Below, in pieces: positions 7,358-15,165 of a stretch of DNA of 64,000 nucleotides. A model generated the notes under the pieces. The model made no database searches, had not been told where the DNA came from, and worked only from the letters and a program-made list of their open reading frames with translations. Source of the stretch: Butyricicoccus pullicaecorum (GTDB lineage: Bacteria; Bacillota; Clostridia; Oscillospirales; Butyricicoccaceae); contig JAGZIW010000008.1 in NCBI GenBank assembly GCA_018366035.1, forward strand, positions 37,810 to 101,809, in the 5' to 3' direction. The translations under genes were made by a program, and so were the position numbers. Numbering within the stretch: position 1 is the stretch's first letter; the number at the start of each line of letters is the position of its first letter.

Positions 7358-7384
7358 ATGACAATTTCGGTTTAGCAAAGCGTT

Positions 7385-7410
7385 GGCAGAGAATCAGAAT
7401 TTTGCAGAGG
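7385..7410. repeat. cassette-boundary repeat, copy G
   Basis: GGCAGAGAATCAGAATTTTG, then CAGAGG and the GAGGGAAAG ribosome site of the next gene. Same core and same placement before a start codon as copies B and H. Confidence 0.5.
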
Positions 7411-7418
7411 GAAAGAAT

Positions 7419-7862
7419 ATGAAAGTTATAGAAGTAAAAGACAGAACGACTGTATTCGCTGAACAATTAGTAGAAGTATGGGAGAGCGCTGTGAAAGCGA
7501 CGCATTTATTTTTATCTGACAGTGAGATTCAAAATATTAAGCAGTATGTGCCACAAGCCTTAAACAGCGTTCCCATCTTGGTGGCGGCAGTGAATGAAGC
7601 CGGAGATCCAGTTGGCTTTATGGGAGTGGCAGATAAAATGCTTGAGATGTTGTTCGTTTCAAATGCAAGCAGGGGGCAGGGAATCGGGAAACAATTACTG
7701 CAATATGGCATTGACACGTATTCGATCAATGAACTGGCGGTCAATGAACAGAATCCTCTGGCAAAAGGTTTTTATGAACATATGGGATTTGCAGTTTATA
7801 AAAGAACAGAATTAGATGAACAAGGCAATCCTTATCCATTGCTATATATGAAAAGAGACTGA
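7419..7862 (+). CDS. GNAT-family N-acetyltransferase
   Basis: A 147-residue GNAT. MLFVSNASRGQGIGKQLLQY (about residues 77-96) is a textbook acetyl-CoA loop (RGQGIG), and ELAVNEQNPLAKGFYEHMGF (about 105-124) is the conserved C-terminal motif. The family resembles YjaB/PA2271-type small acetyltransferases; the acceptor is unknown. The ATG at 7419 follows GAGGGAAAGA; the upstream in-frame region to 7383 is part of the intergenic repeat and was excluded. Confidence 0.85.
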   Translation: MKVIEVKDRTTVFAEQLVEVWESAVKATHLFLSDSEIQNIKQYVPQALNSVPILVAAVNEAGDPVGFMGVADKMLEMLFVSNASRGQGIGKQLLQYGIDTYSINELAVNEQNPLAKGFYEHMGFAVYKRTELDEQGNPYPLLYMKRD

Positions 7863-7867
7863 CAGAT

Positions 7868-7906
7868 TCCATTTTTGAGGAAAGCAGAAAATCGGAATTT
7901 GGGAGG
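7868..7906. repeat. cassette-boundary repeat, copy H
   Basis: TTCCATTTTTGAGGAAAG followed by GCAGAAAATCGGAATTTGG and GAGG. This is the best full-length match to copy B (1114-1160), although the two lie 6.7 kb apart. Confidence 0.6.
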
Positions 7907-7914
7907 AACGATAC

Positions 7915-8244
7915 ATGAAAACGTATCAAGTAAGTTTGAATGGTAAACAGTATAGTATGTTGGAAAAGATGTTATGTTCAAGTAGGGCCAGTCAGTTGGC
8001 AAGTAACCAACCCATAAAAGGATATGAACTTTTTTCTGATATGTTGAATGAGGTATGTTCGCCTGTGATAGATGGCTGGAGTACATTTGAAGGTATATTG
8101 GAAGAATCTATTGAAGAATTAGACTTATTAAGAGTGATTACCAAAGTAGTTTATCCGGAAAATGAAAATTATTTTGTAGAACAAATAGGTAAAGCGTTTA
8201 ACTGTGAAAAAGATTTTGAATTTCAAATTCATTTAAAATTATAA
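7915..8244 (+). CDS. hypothetical small protein
   Basis: A 109-residue soluble protein with acidic helices in its middle (FEGILEESIEELDLLRVITK) and no recognisable motif. GGGAGGAACGATAC precedes the ATG, fused to intergenic repeat copy H. Length, charge and isolation resemble small immunity or antitoxin-like proteins, but this is only a resemblance. Confidence 0.6.
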   Translation: MKTYQVSLNGKQYSMLEKMLCSSRASQLASNQPIKGYELFSDMLNEVCSPVIDGWSTFEGILEESIEELDLLRVITKVVYPENENYFVEQIGKAFNCEKDFEFQIHLKL

Positions 8245-8302
8245 CATCTGGTTTGCAGAACTATTTAATATTTCTTTTGAATTCTAAGCTGTGGAGGTTA
8301 AA

Positions 8303-8950
8303 ATGATAGAATTAAGACAAGAACTTCCTTGTGATTATAGAGATACGGAAAATGTAATTAGAGAAGCCTTTTGGAATCATTATACACCTGCCTGTAATGA
8401 CCACTATCTTATTCACATTATGCGGGATTGTCCTGCTTTTGTACCAGAATTAGATATTGTTGCGGTGAAAGATGGTAAAATAATTGGAAATTCAATGTGC
8501 TTGAAATCATATATTTTGGGAGATGATGAAAAGCATTATGAAGTTTTAAGTCTGGGACCGATAGGCGTATTGCCAGAGTATCAACATCAAGGGATTGGCA
8601 GGAGGTTAATTTCTCATACCAAAGAAATTGCAAAGAAATTAGGTTTTAAAGGTATTCTTTTGTGTGGAGATCCCGATTATTATACTCGACAAGGCTTTAT
8701 CGCAGCAGAAAATTATGGAATTCGCAATGCAGAAAATATGTATGCTGATGCGCTTCATGCCTGCGAGTTGTATCAAGGAGCATTTTCAAAAATAAGTGGA
8801 CGTTATTACGAAGATGAAATTTATAATGTTGATGAAAAGTGTGTAAAAGAATTTGATATGCAGTTTCCAAACAAAGAGATTGTTTATGGAACACCTATGC
8901 AGAAAAAGTTTGAAATGATGATTGAGAGGATAAGACCTTATCAGGTATAG
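8303..8950 (+). CDS. GNAT-family N-acetyltransferase, YhbS-like
   Basis: A 215-residue acetyltransferase. LGPIGVLPEYQHQGIGRRLI (about residues 83-102) carries the YQHQGIG acetyl-CoA loop, and GFKGILLCGDPDYYTRQGF (about 112-130) is the typical continuation in YhbS-type GNATs. The C-terminal 80 residues form an extra domain usual for this subfamily. TGGAGG lies 7 bases before the ATG at 8303; an in-frame GTG at 8291 is inside the ribosome site. The stop codon overlaps the start of palindrome J. Confidence 0.87.
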   Translation: MIELRQELPCDYRDTENVIREAFWNHYTPACNDHYLIHIMRDCPAFVPELDIVAVKDGKIIGNSMCLKSYILGDDEKHYEVLSLGPIGVLPEYQHQGIGRRLISHTKEIAKKLGFKGILLCGDPDYYTRQGFIAAENYGIRNAENMYADALHACELYQGAFSKISGRYYEDEIYNVDEKCVKEFDMQFPNKEIVYGTPMQKKFEMMIERIRPYQV

Positions 8951-8970
8951 CAGATAAATTAGAATTTATC
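8950..8970. repeat. cassette-boundary repeat, copy J (perfect palindrome)
   Basis: GCA-GATAAATT-AG-AATTTATC: perfect 8-bp arms around AG, starting on the last base of the preceding stop codon. Copy D at 1989 has the same left arm and spacer. Confidence 0.6.
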
Positions 8971-8992
8971 AAGAAATTATAGGAAGATATTG

Positions 8993-9351
8993 ATGAACTT
9001 AGATAAACTCAAAGCTTTCTTCCCTGATTTAAAATGAACGATTTCTGTATGTTTGAAAAGATTATTTCTTTAAAATGGGACCCTATTATTGATATTGAAG
9101 ATTGGGAAGAACATAACAATCTTTTCTTAGAAATGACTAGTGTGGATAACTATAAAATCTTACTGGAATGTATTGATGTAGTGGCTTTACGTTTTCAGCG
9201 AAGTGGGTAAGTTTCGGGATTTTATATCAAAGATATGTCGGCAAGAGGATATGAGAAATGTTCAAAGTATGAAGTGGGAGATTATGAAGAAAAGTGTGTC
9301 AAGTTTTACTGTTCAGATATAGTTATTAAAGGTTTGGAAAGAGTTTATTGA
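8993..9351 (+). pseudogene. broken cassette gene with in-frame stop
   Basis: An ATG at 8993 opens 14 codons that end in a TGA overlapping an ATG at 9034. From 9034 the frame runs 58 codons to TAA at 9208-9210, then continues open and protein-like for 46 more codons to TGA at 9349-9351. The piece after the stop (GFYIKDMSARGYEKCSKYEV) has the same composition as the piece before it (LEMTSVDNYKILLECIDVV), so this is one gene with a nonsense mutation and perhaps a frameshift near 9034. Function unknown. Confidence 0.6.
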
Positions 9352-9464
9352 ACAGATCCCCCTCGTCAGTCCACAGTCCCAATTACGAGAAGCTGCTACG
9401 GGTGGTGCGGAGAATCTAAAGTGTTTTAAGCTGAGAGATATAAAATGCAGGGAAAGGAAATGAC

Positions 9465-10262
9465 ATGCGACTAAACGAAATTCCATTTGAAAAAGGACCT
9501 CTATCAACAATGATTGAGCGACTTTGTAAAACGATGAATGCGATGGATCCGGAATGGTCCCAAAAAGTTAAGCCAGCATCGAAAAGCCAAATTCAATCCT
9601 TAGCAGAAATTTTGAAACCATATAGAACAAGTATTCCTTTTGCATATCTTCTGTTTTTACAGGCGATGGGAATGAATGATAACAGATTGTTGGAGCAGGA
9701 GTGGGACGGCACCACAGAAGTTGATCTTGATATAGCATTAAGCAAATATAGTGAAGATTATAATGATTTTGTCCCAAACGGGTTTTTACCTTTTTCTTTT
9801 CATTGGACAGAGGTAATATTATCAATAAAACTGTCGGAGGGTGATAATCCACCCGTTTTTCTGTATCAAGATTCCCTATTTTCCAGATCATTTGAGAACT
9901 ATTTATTTCAAACGGCATTTCGTCAAGCAGGATATACCCAATTTTTATACGAAATTGAGTATGCCGCTTCGAAAGTGGTATTTCGTGATATTTTATCTAA
10001 AAAACCGGAGCAGAATATGTCTCCGATGGAGTTTATCGAGTCCATATTACAACCATGCCAGCTACAAAAGACATGGTTTAGCGATGATGTACGTTTTTGT
10101 GCTATTTCATCAGAATATATGATAATTGCCGATCTGTCTTGGGCACTCAATATTATGATTTACAGCGACAACTATACAGTTCTTCAAAATATAAAAAGCA
10201 GTTTGTCCTACTCGCTTAGTGATTTGGGGTGGAAGAGAATTCGAAAAATAAACCGAGAATAA
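9465..10262 (+). CDS. SUKH/SMI1-KNR4-like protein (possible immunity protein)
   Basis: A 265-residue soluble protein. The N-terminal half follows the SUKH pattern: a helix ending in a 'P(A/S)...I..LE..L' start (KPASKSQIQSLAEILKPYRT), then IPFAYLLFLQAMG, the usual 'lP.dy..fl...nG' element, and later FVPNGFLPFSFHW. SUKH proteins often act as immunity proteins against polymorphic toxins in bacteria. No toxin gene is visible beside it. The assignment rests on pattern only. AAAGGAAATGAC precedes the ATG, and a strong terminator follows. Confidence 0.55.
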   Translation: MRLNEIPFEKGPLSTMIERLCKTMNAMDPEWSQKVKPASKSQIQSLAEILKPYRTSIPFAYLLFLQAMGMNDNRLLEQEWDGTTEVDLDIALSKYSEDYNDFVPNGFLPFSFHWTEVILSIKLSEGDNPPVFLYQDSLFSRSFENYLFQTAFRQAGYTQFLYEIEYAASKVVFRDILSKKPEQNMSPMEFIESILQPCQLQKTWFSDDVRFCAISSEYMIIADLSWALNIMIYSDNYTVLQNIKSSLSYSLSDLGWKRIRKINRE

Positions 10263-10291
10263 AAATGTATATGTTTATCTAAACATAAAGA

Positions 10292-10330
10292 ATGCCTCCC
10301 TTTGTCATCTTGACAAAGGGAGGCATTTTC
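10292..10330. terminator. bidirectional terminator
   Basis: Perfect 17-bp stem (AATGCCTCCCTTTGTCA / TGACAAAGGGAGGCATT) with a TCT loop, followed by T and preceded by A-runs. It lies between the convergent gene ends at 10262 and 10357. Confidence 0.9.
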
Positions 10331-10356
10331 TGAATCGAAGGAATCATTTCTGTAAT

Positions 10357-13098
10357 TTAATTTTTATAAAGGATTCGAATGGCGTTGAGCACACAAAGCA
10401 TGGCAACACCGGTGTCTGCAAAGACGGCAAGCCACATAGAGGCAATTCCGAACAGACCAAGCACCATAAAGCCAAGCTTGACGACCAGTGCAAAAATGAT
10501 ATTTTGCCATGCAATGCGAATGGAACTGCGTGCAATTTCGATTGAATCCCCGATTGCGAGCGGGTCAGAGGTCATAAACACGACATCAGCCGCTTCAATG
10601 GCTGCGTCAGAGCCAGAGCCCATTGCGGCACCAACATCTGCACCGGCGAGTACAGGGGCATCGTTAATACCGTCACCGACATACATCACGGCGCCGTGCT
10701 GTGCGCGGATATCTCGCAGGGCATTCAGCTTTTCTTCAGGCATGAGACGGGCACGCACCTCCTGAATGTCTAACTGTGCCGCTACGGATTCTGCACTGTC
10801 CTGTGCGTCACCAGTCAGCATGACCGTAATCAAATCCAGCTTGCGCAGATTCTTCATTGCAATTTTTGTGTTTGTCTTAATGGTATCCGAAATGATGATG
10901 GAACCAGCAAAGCGGCCGCTTGCTGCAATCAGAACCTCAGTACCTGCTGTCTTGACGGTATGACCGGACAGGTCGATGCCTGCGGTTTCGAGCAGATTGC
11001 GGCTTCCGCACAATACTGTGACACCGGAAATCATGGCAACAATGCCTTGACCGGCAATTTCCTGTACCTTGGAGGGTGGTACGATTTGCAGACCGCGTTC
11101 ATGAGCGGCGCTCAAGATGCTGTGGGCAATGGGGTGTGTTGAATGTTGTTCGCAGCTTGCCGCCATGGACAGAAGTGCGGTTTCGTTCATGCCCTCAGCC
11201 GGAAAGATGCGCTGTACAATGAAATTGCCCTTGGTCAATGTACCGGTCTTATCCATGGCAACCGTGCGCACATTTTTCAGCGCTTCGAGAGATGCGCCGC
11301 CCTTAAACAGGATACCGCGCTTGGAGCCGGCACCGATGCCAGCGAAGAAGGAAAGTGGTACGCTGAGCACCAGTGCACAGGGGCAGCTGATTACAAGGAA
11401 GCTCAGTGCCGTATAGATCCAGTGCATCCAGTCGCCGGTGACGATGGAGGGAACGATTGCCGTTATAATCGCAATCACCACAACGATGGGCGTGTATACC
11501 CGTGAGAAACGGGTCACAAAACGATCCATGCGCGGTTTGCTTGCCGCTGCATTCTCAACTGCGTTGAGAATACGGGTGACCATGGAATCTGCAAGGGCAT
11601 TGGTGACCTCTACCTGCAATGCGCCGGTATTGTTGATACAGCCCGAAATGACCTCGGAGGAGGGACGGACAGAAACCGGAACCGGCTCGCCAGTGACCGG
11701 AGAGGTATCTACACGGCTGTCGCCGGCGCGCACAATTCCGTCAAGCGGGATACGGTCGCCGGGGCGCACGAGCAGCAGGTCTCCTACCTTTGCCTGCGCT
11801 GCCGGAATGGTGTGTACAACGCCGTTTGCATCGATTTGGTGAACGACTTCAGGACGCAGGTCAACAGCCTCCATGATTTGGCGGCGGCTCTTTTCTACGG
11901 CACGGTGCTCGAAGAACTCACCGATACGATAGAACAGCATAACGCCAACGGCTTCGCTGTACGTGCCCATTGCAATCGCACCAAGCGTTGCGAGAGACAT
12001 GAGAAAGTTTTCATCAAAAATATGACCGGACTTCATATTCTTAAATGCAGTCAGCAGCACATCTCCGCCTAAAATGACGTAGGCAAGGCAGTGAATGAAC
12101 ATGGAGGCAAAGGGCTGGAAGTGCTCGAGTATCATGCCGATGACGAGCAACGCCGCGCCAAATCCGATGCTGCGCATTTCAGCTTTGTCGTCATGGAATG
12201 TTTCGCTTGCCCGCGGGATATTGTCCACAGGTTCAATGCGCACTTCGGGTTCGACTGACATACACACACGGCGGATTTGGTCAAGCCGTGCTTCCGGATC
12301 GTCTGCTGCCAGACGAAGCTGCTTGGTGGCATAGACTACGACCGCATCTGAGATGCCGGGCAGCTTGCGAATCTTTTCTTCCATAAGTGCAGCGCAGTGT
12401 GCGCAGCTCAAATTTTGAATACTGTAAATGCGGCGCTCTCCGCGTGCGTCTTTGTTCAGTTCCTGACGCGGAGGCTGAGCGGACTCATCACAGCAGTCAC
12501 AGTCCGCTCCATCATGGTGGTGATGGTCGTGCGCACAGCAGTCCTCTTCTTCGTGGTGGTAGCAGTCCTCTTCTTCTTCATGGTGGTGTGTACAGCAGTC
12601 CTGCTCGTCTTCACCATGTGTACCCTCATCTTCTTCAGGGGTGTATTTGTCGTGCGTACAGCCGCACGCCTCTGTGTGCACGTGGTCAGAACCGTCGGAC
12701 GCATGCTCCGGCACATCAAGCGATTTGAGATCATCTGTATCCATGGAAACACCCTGTGCAGTTTCTTGCAGGGTATCCATTTCGTCATCTAAAATTTTGG
12801 ATAGATCGAGTGGCTCGGGGAAATCAAAATCTGAGAAAGGCACATTGTCAGTGGGAGAGAACGCCTCAAGCGGCATGTGTACATCTTCTTCATCGTCCTC
12901 GATTTCCGGCGGCGCGGTGTCTGCGGGCTCCGGCACTTCCGGTGTGCTGTCGGCGGCATGCTGTGTATGCTCCGGCTCATCGGTGTGTTCTATGGCTGCA
13001 ATCGATTTGAGCTGTTCGCCAAAAAGGGACAGCAAGTCAGGGTCAAGCAAAAGCGACTCATCTGACGGAGATTCTTTGCTCTTAGGGTCCAGACTCAT
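10357..13098 (-). CDS. heavy-metal P1B-type ATPase with Cys/His/acidic N-terminal extension
   Basis: A 913-residue export pump of the ZntA/CadA type. Core motifs: HMA domain with CxxC (Cys232-Cys235 in LSCAHCAAL), membrane metal site CPC (572-574), phosphorylation loop DKTGT (616-620), TGE (469-471) and GDGINDAP near the C-terminus. CPC with a CadA-like layout favours Zn(II), Cd(II) or Pb(II). Residues 1-225 are unusual: a long Asp/Glu-rich stretch, then clusters of CC, HHH and HHHH (about 139-203), apparently a flexible metal-binding tail. Normal family members have about 700-750 residues. It is monocistronic, with an ArsR-type operator palindrome 20 bases upstream. Confidence 0.92.
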   Translation of the reverse strand: MSLDPKSKESPSDESLLLDPDLLSLFGEQLKSIAAIEHTDEPEHTQHAADSTPEVPEPADTAPPEIEDDEEDVHMPLEAFSPTDNVPFSDFDFPEPLDLSKILDDEMDTLQETAQGVSMDTDDLKSLDVPEHASDGSDHVHTEACGCTHDKYTPEEDEGTHGEDEQDCCTHHHEEEEDCYHHEEEDCCAHDHHHHDGADCDCCDESAQPPRQELNKDARGERRIYSIQNLSCAHCAALMEEKIRKLPGISDAVVVYATKQLRLAADDPEARLDQIRRVCMSVEPEVRIEPVDNIPRASETFHDDKAEMRSIGFGAALLVIGMILEHFQPFASMFIHCLAYVILGGDVLLTAFKNMKSGHIFDENFLMSLATLGAIAMGTYSEAVGVMLFYRIGEFFEHRAVEKSRRQIMEAVDLRPEVVHQIDANGVVHTIPAAQAKVGDLLLVRPGDRIPLDGIVRAGDSRVDTSPVTGEPVPVSVRPSSEVISGCINNTGALQVEVTNALADSMVTRILNAVENAAASKPRMDRFVTRFSRVYTPIVVVIAIITAIVPSIVTGDWMHWIYTALSFLVISCPCALVLSVPLSFFAGIGAGSKRGILFKGGASLEALKNVRTVAMDKTGTLTKGNFIVQRIFPAEGMNETALLSMAASCEQHSTHPIAHSILSAAHERGLQIVPPSKVQEIAGQGIVAMISGVTVLCGSRNLLETAGIDLSGHTVKTAGTEVLIAASGRFAGSIIISDTIKTNTKIAMKNLRKLDLITVMLTGDAQDSAESVAAQLDIQEVRARLMPEEKLNALRDIRAQHGAVMYVGDGINDAPVLAGADVGAAMGSGSDAAIEAADVVFMTSDPLAIGDSIEIARSSIRIAWQNIIFALVVKLGFMVLGLFGIASMWLAVFADTGVAMLCVLNAIRILYKN

Positions 13099-13118
13099 AG
13101 CATCAACTCCTTTGGAAT

Positions 13119-13138
13119 ATATGAGTAATCATTCATAT
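13119..13138 (-). promoter_or_regulatory. ArsR/SmtB-type operator palindrome
   Basis: ATATGAGTAATCATTCATAT is a 20-bp near-perfect inverted repeat of the form ATATGAnT-4-A(T/C)TCATAT, the shape bound by CadC/CzrA/SmtB metal sensors. It lies 21 bases upstream of the P-type ATPase start. No such regulator gene occurs in the window, so the sensor must be encoded elsewhere. Confidence 0.65.
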
Positions 13139-13300
13139 GTTATGGTATTATGATAAACCAACCATTGTGACTTGTCAATATCACAGCATCAATAAAGTGC
13201 CGAAAATCCAACAAAATACCGGTTTCTCATAAGACAGACAAAAATATCATAACACAATTTTTATAAAAAATCATCTGTTTTTTGCTGGAATCAGCACAAT

Positions 13301-13329
13301 AAAACCCGTCACAACAAGGATGTGACGGG
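13301..13329 (-). terminator. terminator of pyrBI
   Basis: CCCGTCACA / TGTGACGGG (9 bp, 7-base loop), followed on the minus strand by TTTTATT. It lies 8 bases beyond the pyrI stop codon. Confidence 0.85.
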
Positions 13330-13336
13330 AAATAAT

Positions 13337-13762
13337 TTACAATTTTTGACGATTCGGCTCCTGTTCACAGTACAGACAATGGTATTTGTCGTTTTCACCC
13401 AGAACAAAGATATGCTCGATATCCTCCTCGATGGTGGTGATACAGCGCGGATTGCGGCAGTGGATCACATTTTTTAGGATTTTAGGCTTGACCAGCTTTT
13501 TCTTTTCCACGATTTTACCGTCACGAATGATATCAATGGTAATATCAGGGTCGATGTATCCCAATACATTCAAATCGAGGTCGATCATCGATTCAATTTT
13601 AATGATATCCTTATGTCCGTGTTTTGCTGAACGTGCATTGCGAATGAGCGCCACACAGCAGTCCAAATCGTCCAGACCGGCAAGATGATAGATCTGCATG
13701 CCGGTGCCTGCCTTGATATGGTCAATGACGATGCCGTTCTGGATAGAATCAATATTCAGCAT
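13337..13762 (-). CDS. pyrI: aspartate carbamoyltransferase regulatory subunit PyrI
   Basis: A 141-residue regulatory chain. The allosteric nucleotide domain (about 1-95) begins MLNIDSIQNGIVIDHIKAG, the usual PyrI start. The zinc domain (about 105-135) has four Cys in two pairs (CRNPRCI and YHCLYCEQE). It binds PyrB and confers CTP/ATP control. The start is two bases after the pyrB stop, so the two are translated together. A terminator follows. Confidence 0.95.
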   Translation of the reverse strand: MLNIDSIQNGIVIDHIKAGTGMQIYHLAGLDDLDCCVALIRNARSAKHGHKDIIKIESMIDLDLNVLGYIDPDITIDIIRDGKIVEKKKLVKPKILKNVIHCRNPRCITTIEEDIEHIFVLGENDKYHCLYCEQEPNRQKL

Positions 13763-13764
13763 GT

Positions 13765-14685
13765 TTATTCCTCCGTAAGACCCAGTAGTGTCATAATCAG
13801 CGCCATGCGCACATAAACGCCGTTTTGTACCTGCTCAAAATATGCTGCCCGCGGGTCGTCATCCACTGGCAGTGCAATTTCATTGACGCGCGGCAGGGGG
13901 TGCAGCACCGCCATATCATGCTTGGCAAGCTTCATTTTGTCTGCCGTGAGGATATAGGTATCCTTGAGACGGATATAATCCTCCTCATTGAAAAAGCGTT
14001 CCCTCTGTACGCGGGTCATATAAAGAATATCCAGTTCGGGCATTGCGTCCTCAAGACTGGTGGTCTCTGTATAGGCAATGTGGTTGGGTGTCAATGCCTC
14101 GGTAATCACATAGTCCGGCACGCGCAGTTCCTCGGGAGAAATGAGAATAAAGCGAATTCCTGTATAGCGGGACAATGACTTGATGAGGGAGTGTACCGTG
14201 CGCCCGAATTTGAGGTCACCGCACAGTCCGATGGTCAGGTCGTGCAGACGTCCCTTGCGGCGGTAGATGGTCAGCAGGTCGGTCAGTGTCTGGGTCGGGT
14301 GCTGGTGTCCGCCGTCTCCGGCATTGATGACCGGAATGGACGAAAAATGTGCGGCTCTGCGCGGTGCGCCCTCCTTGGGGTGACGCATGGCGGCGATATC
14401 TGCATAGCACGAAATGACACGGATGGTGTCTGCAACCGATTCTCCCTTTGAGGCTGAGGAGGAGTCTGCGCTCGAAAAGCCGAGCACAGAGCCGCCAAGG
14501 TTCAGCATTGCCGATTCAAAGGAAAGGCGGGTGCGTGTCGAAGGCTCATAAAACAGGGTGGCAAGCTTTTTGTGTGCACAAACCGACTGGTATGCCGCCG
14601 GATTTGCGGCGATGCGGTTTGCCAGAGCAAGCAGCTCCTGTGTTTCCTCCACGGTAAAGTCGAGCGGGTCAATCAAGTGACGCAT
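13765..14685 (-). CDS. pyrB: aspartate carbamoyltransferase catalytic subunit PyrB
   Basis: A 306-residue catalytic chain that joins carbamoyl phosphate and aspartate in pyrimidine synthesis. The carbamoyl-phosphate loop STRTRLSFESAM (about 50-61), HPTQTLTDL (about 128-136) and HPLPRVNEI (about 258-266) are all present. The length is that of the PyrI-associated class. AGGAGG lies just before the ATG and overlaps the stop codon of an upstream leader frame. No PyrR-binding motif was recognised in the 195-base leader. Confidence 0.96.
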   Translation of the reverse strand: MRHLIDPLDFTVEETQELLALANRIAANPAAYQSVCAHKKLATLFYEPSTRTRLSFESAMLNLGGSVLGFSSADSSSASKGESVADTIRVISCYADIAAMRHPKEGAPRRAAHFSSIPVINAGDGGHQHPTQTLTDLLTIYRRKGRLHDLTIGLCGDLKFGRTVHSLIKSLSRYTGIRFILISPEELRVPDYVITEALTPNHIAYTETTSLEDAMPELDILYMTRVQRERFFNEEDYIRLKDTYILTADKMKLAKHDMAVLHPLPRVNEIALPVDDDPRAAYFEQVQNGVYVRMALIMTLLGLTEE

Positions 14686-14694
14686 AATATCCTC

Positions 14695-14880
14695 CTAAAA
14701 TCTGGTGTCTACATTTCGCAAGGGCAGCAGAAAAAAATATTCGGGAAATCCAGAAAAAGGCAAAATTTTTTTGCAGCTGTCGCTGCATGAAATCAGAGTA
14801 CCCGCGTACACGCCCTGCCACAGTGCATAGAGAGCAAGGCACAAATCATTCGCCGCTTTTCTGCCTTTTGCGTGCTGCAT
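14695..14880 (-). promoter_or_regulatory. pyrBI leader with 61-codon frame ending at the pyrB ribosome site
   Basis: An open frame of 61 codons runs through the whole leader and its TAG overlaps the AGGAGG of pyrB. Its late part is coded by U-rich runs (KKILPF, EYFFLLPL), reminiscent of the enterobacterial pyrL leader peptide used for UTP-sensed attenuation. A GCAAAA-AAA-TTTTGC hairpin followed by CTTTTTC lies inside. Against translation: the first ATG would be nearly leaderless. The resemblance to pyrL is inference. Confidence 0.3.
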
Positions 14881-14888
14881 TTTTATTC

Positions 14889-14897
14889 AGTATAGCA
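14889..14897 (-). promoter_or_regulatory. extended -10 box for pyrBI
   Basis: TGC-TATACT on the minus strand. The -35 region is weak. The transcript would start near 14882. Confidence 0.5.
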
Positions 14898-15090
14898 TAC
14901 GAACTCATGAAAAGCCATAAAAATTTTGTGTCTAAAAAGATTTTCCTCTTTGCAGAAACAGGTATCGGCGCCGAAATTGGTACAGAGAACGGCATCAAAC
15001 AGCGCGCCGCAGCAAAGCAAATCGGGAGCGCTCAAAGCATATAGAAAGCAAGCTGAAATTTTCCCTTTTACACCAAAAAATAAAAGTCCA

Positions 15091-15119
15091 TTGACTTTTG
15101 TTTTTTGTATGCGTAAGAT
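15091..15119 (+). promoter_or_regulatory. promoter of carbamate kinase
   Basis: TTGACT (15091-15096), 17-bp spacer, TAAGAT (15114-15119), 47 bases before the start codon. The remaining 14898-15090 interval holds nothing I can identify. Confidence 0.6.
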
Positions 15120-15165
15120 AAGGATAACCATATATTGTCACGGAGAATGGGAAGAAAGGTTGGAT

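Noticed and set aside
500..9465. Class 1-type integron
   Set aside because: No integrase gene is visible and the repeats are shorter than attC sites and lack their conserved GTTRRRY/RYYYAAC ends; only a cassette-like organisation is claimed.
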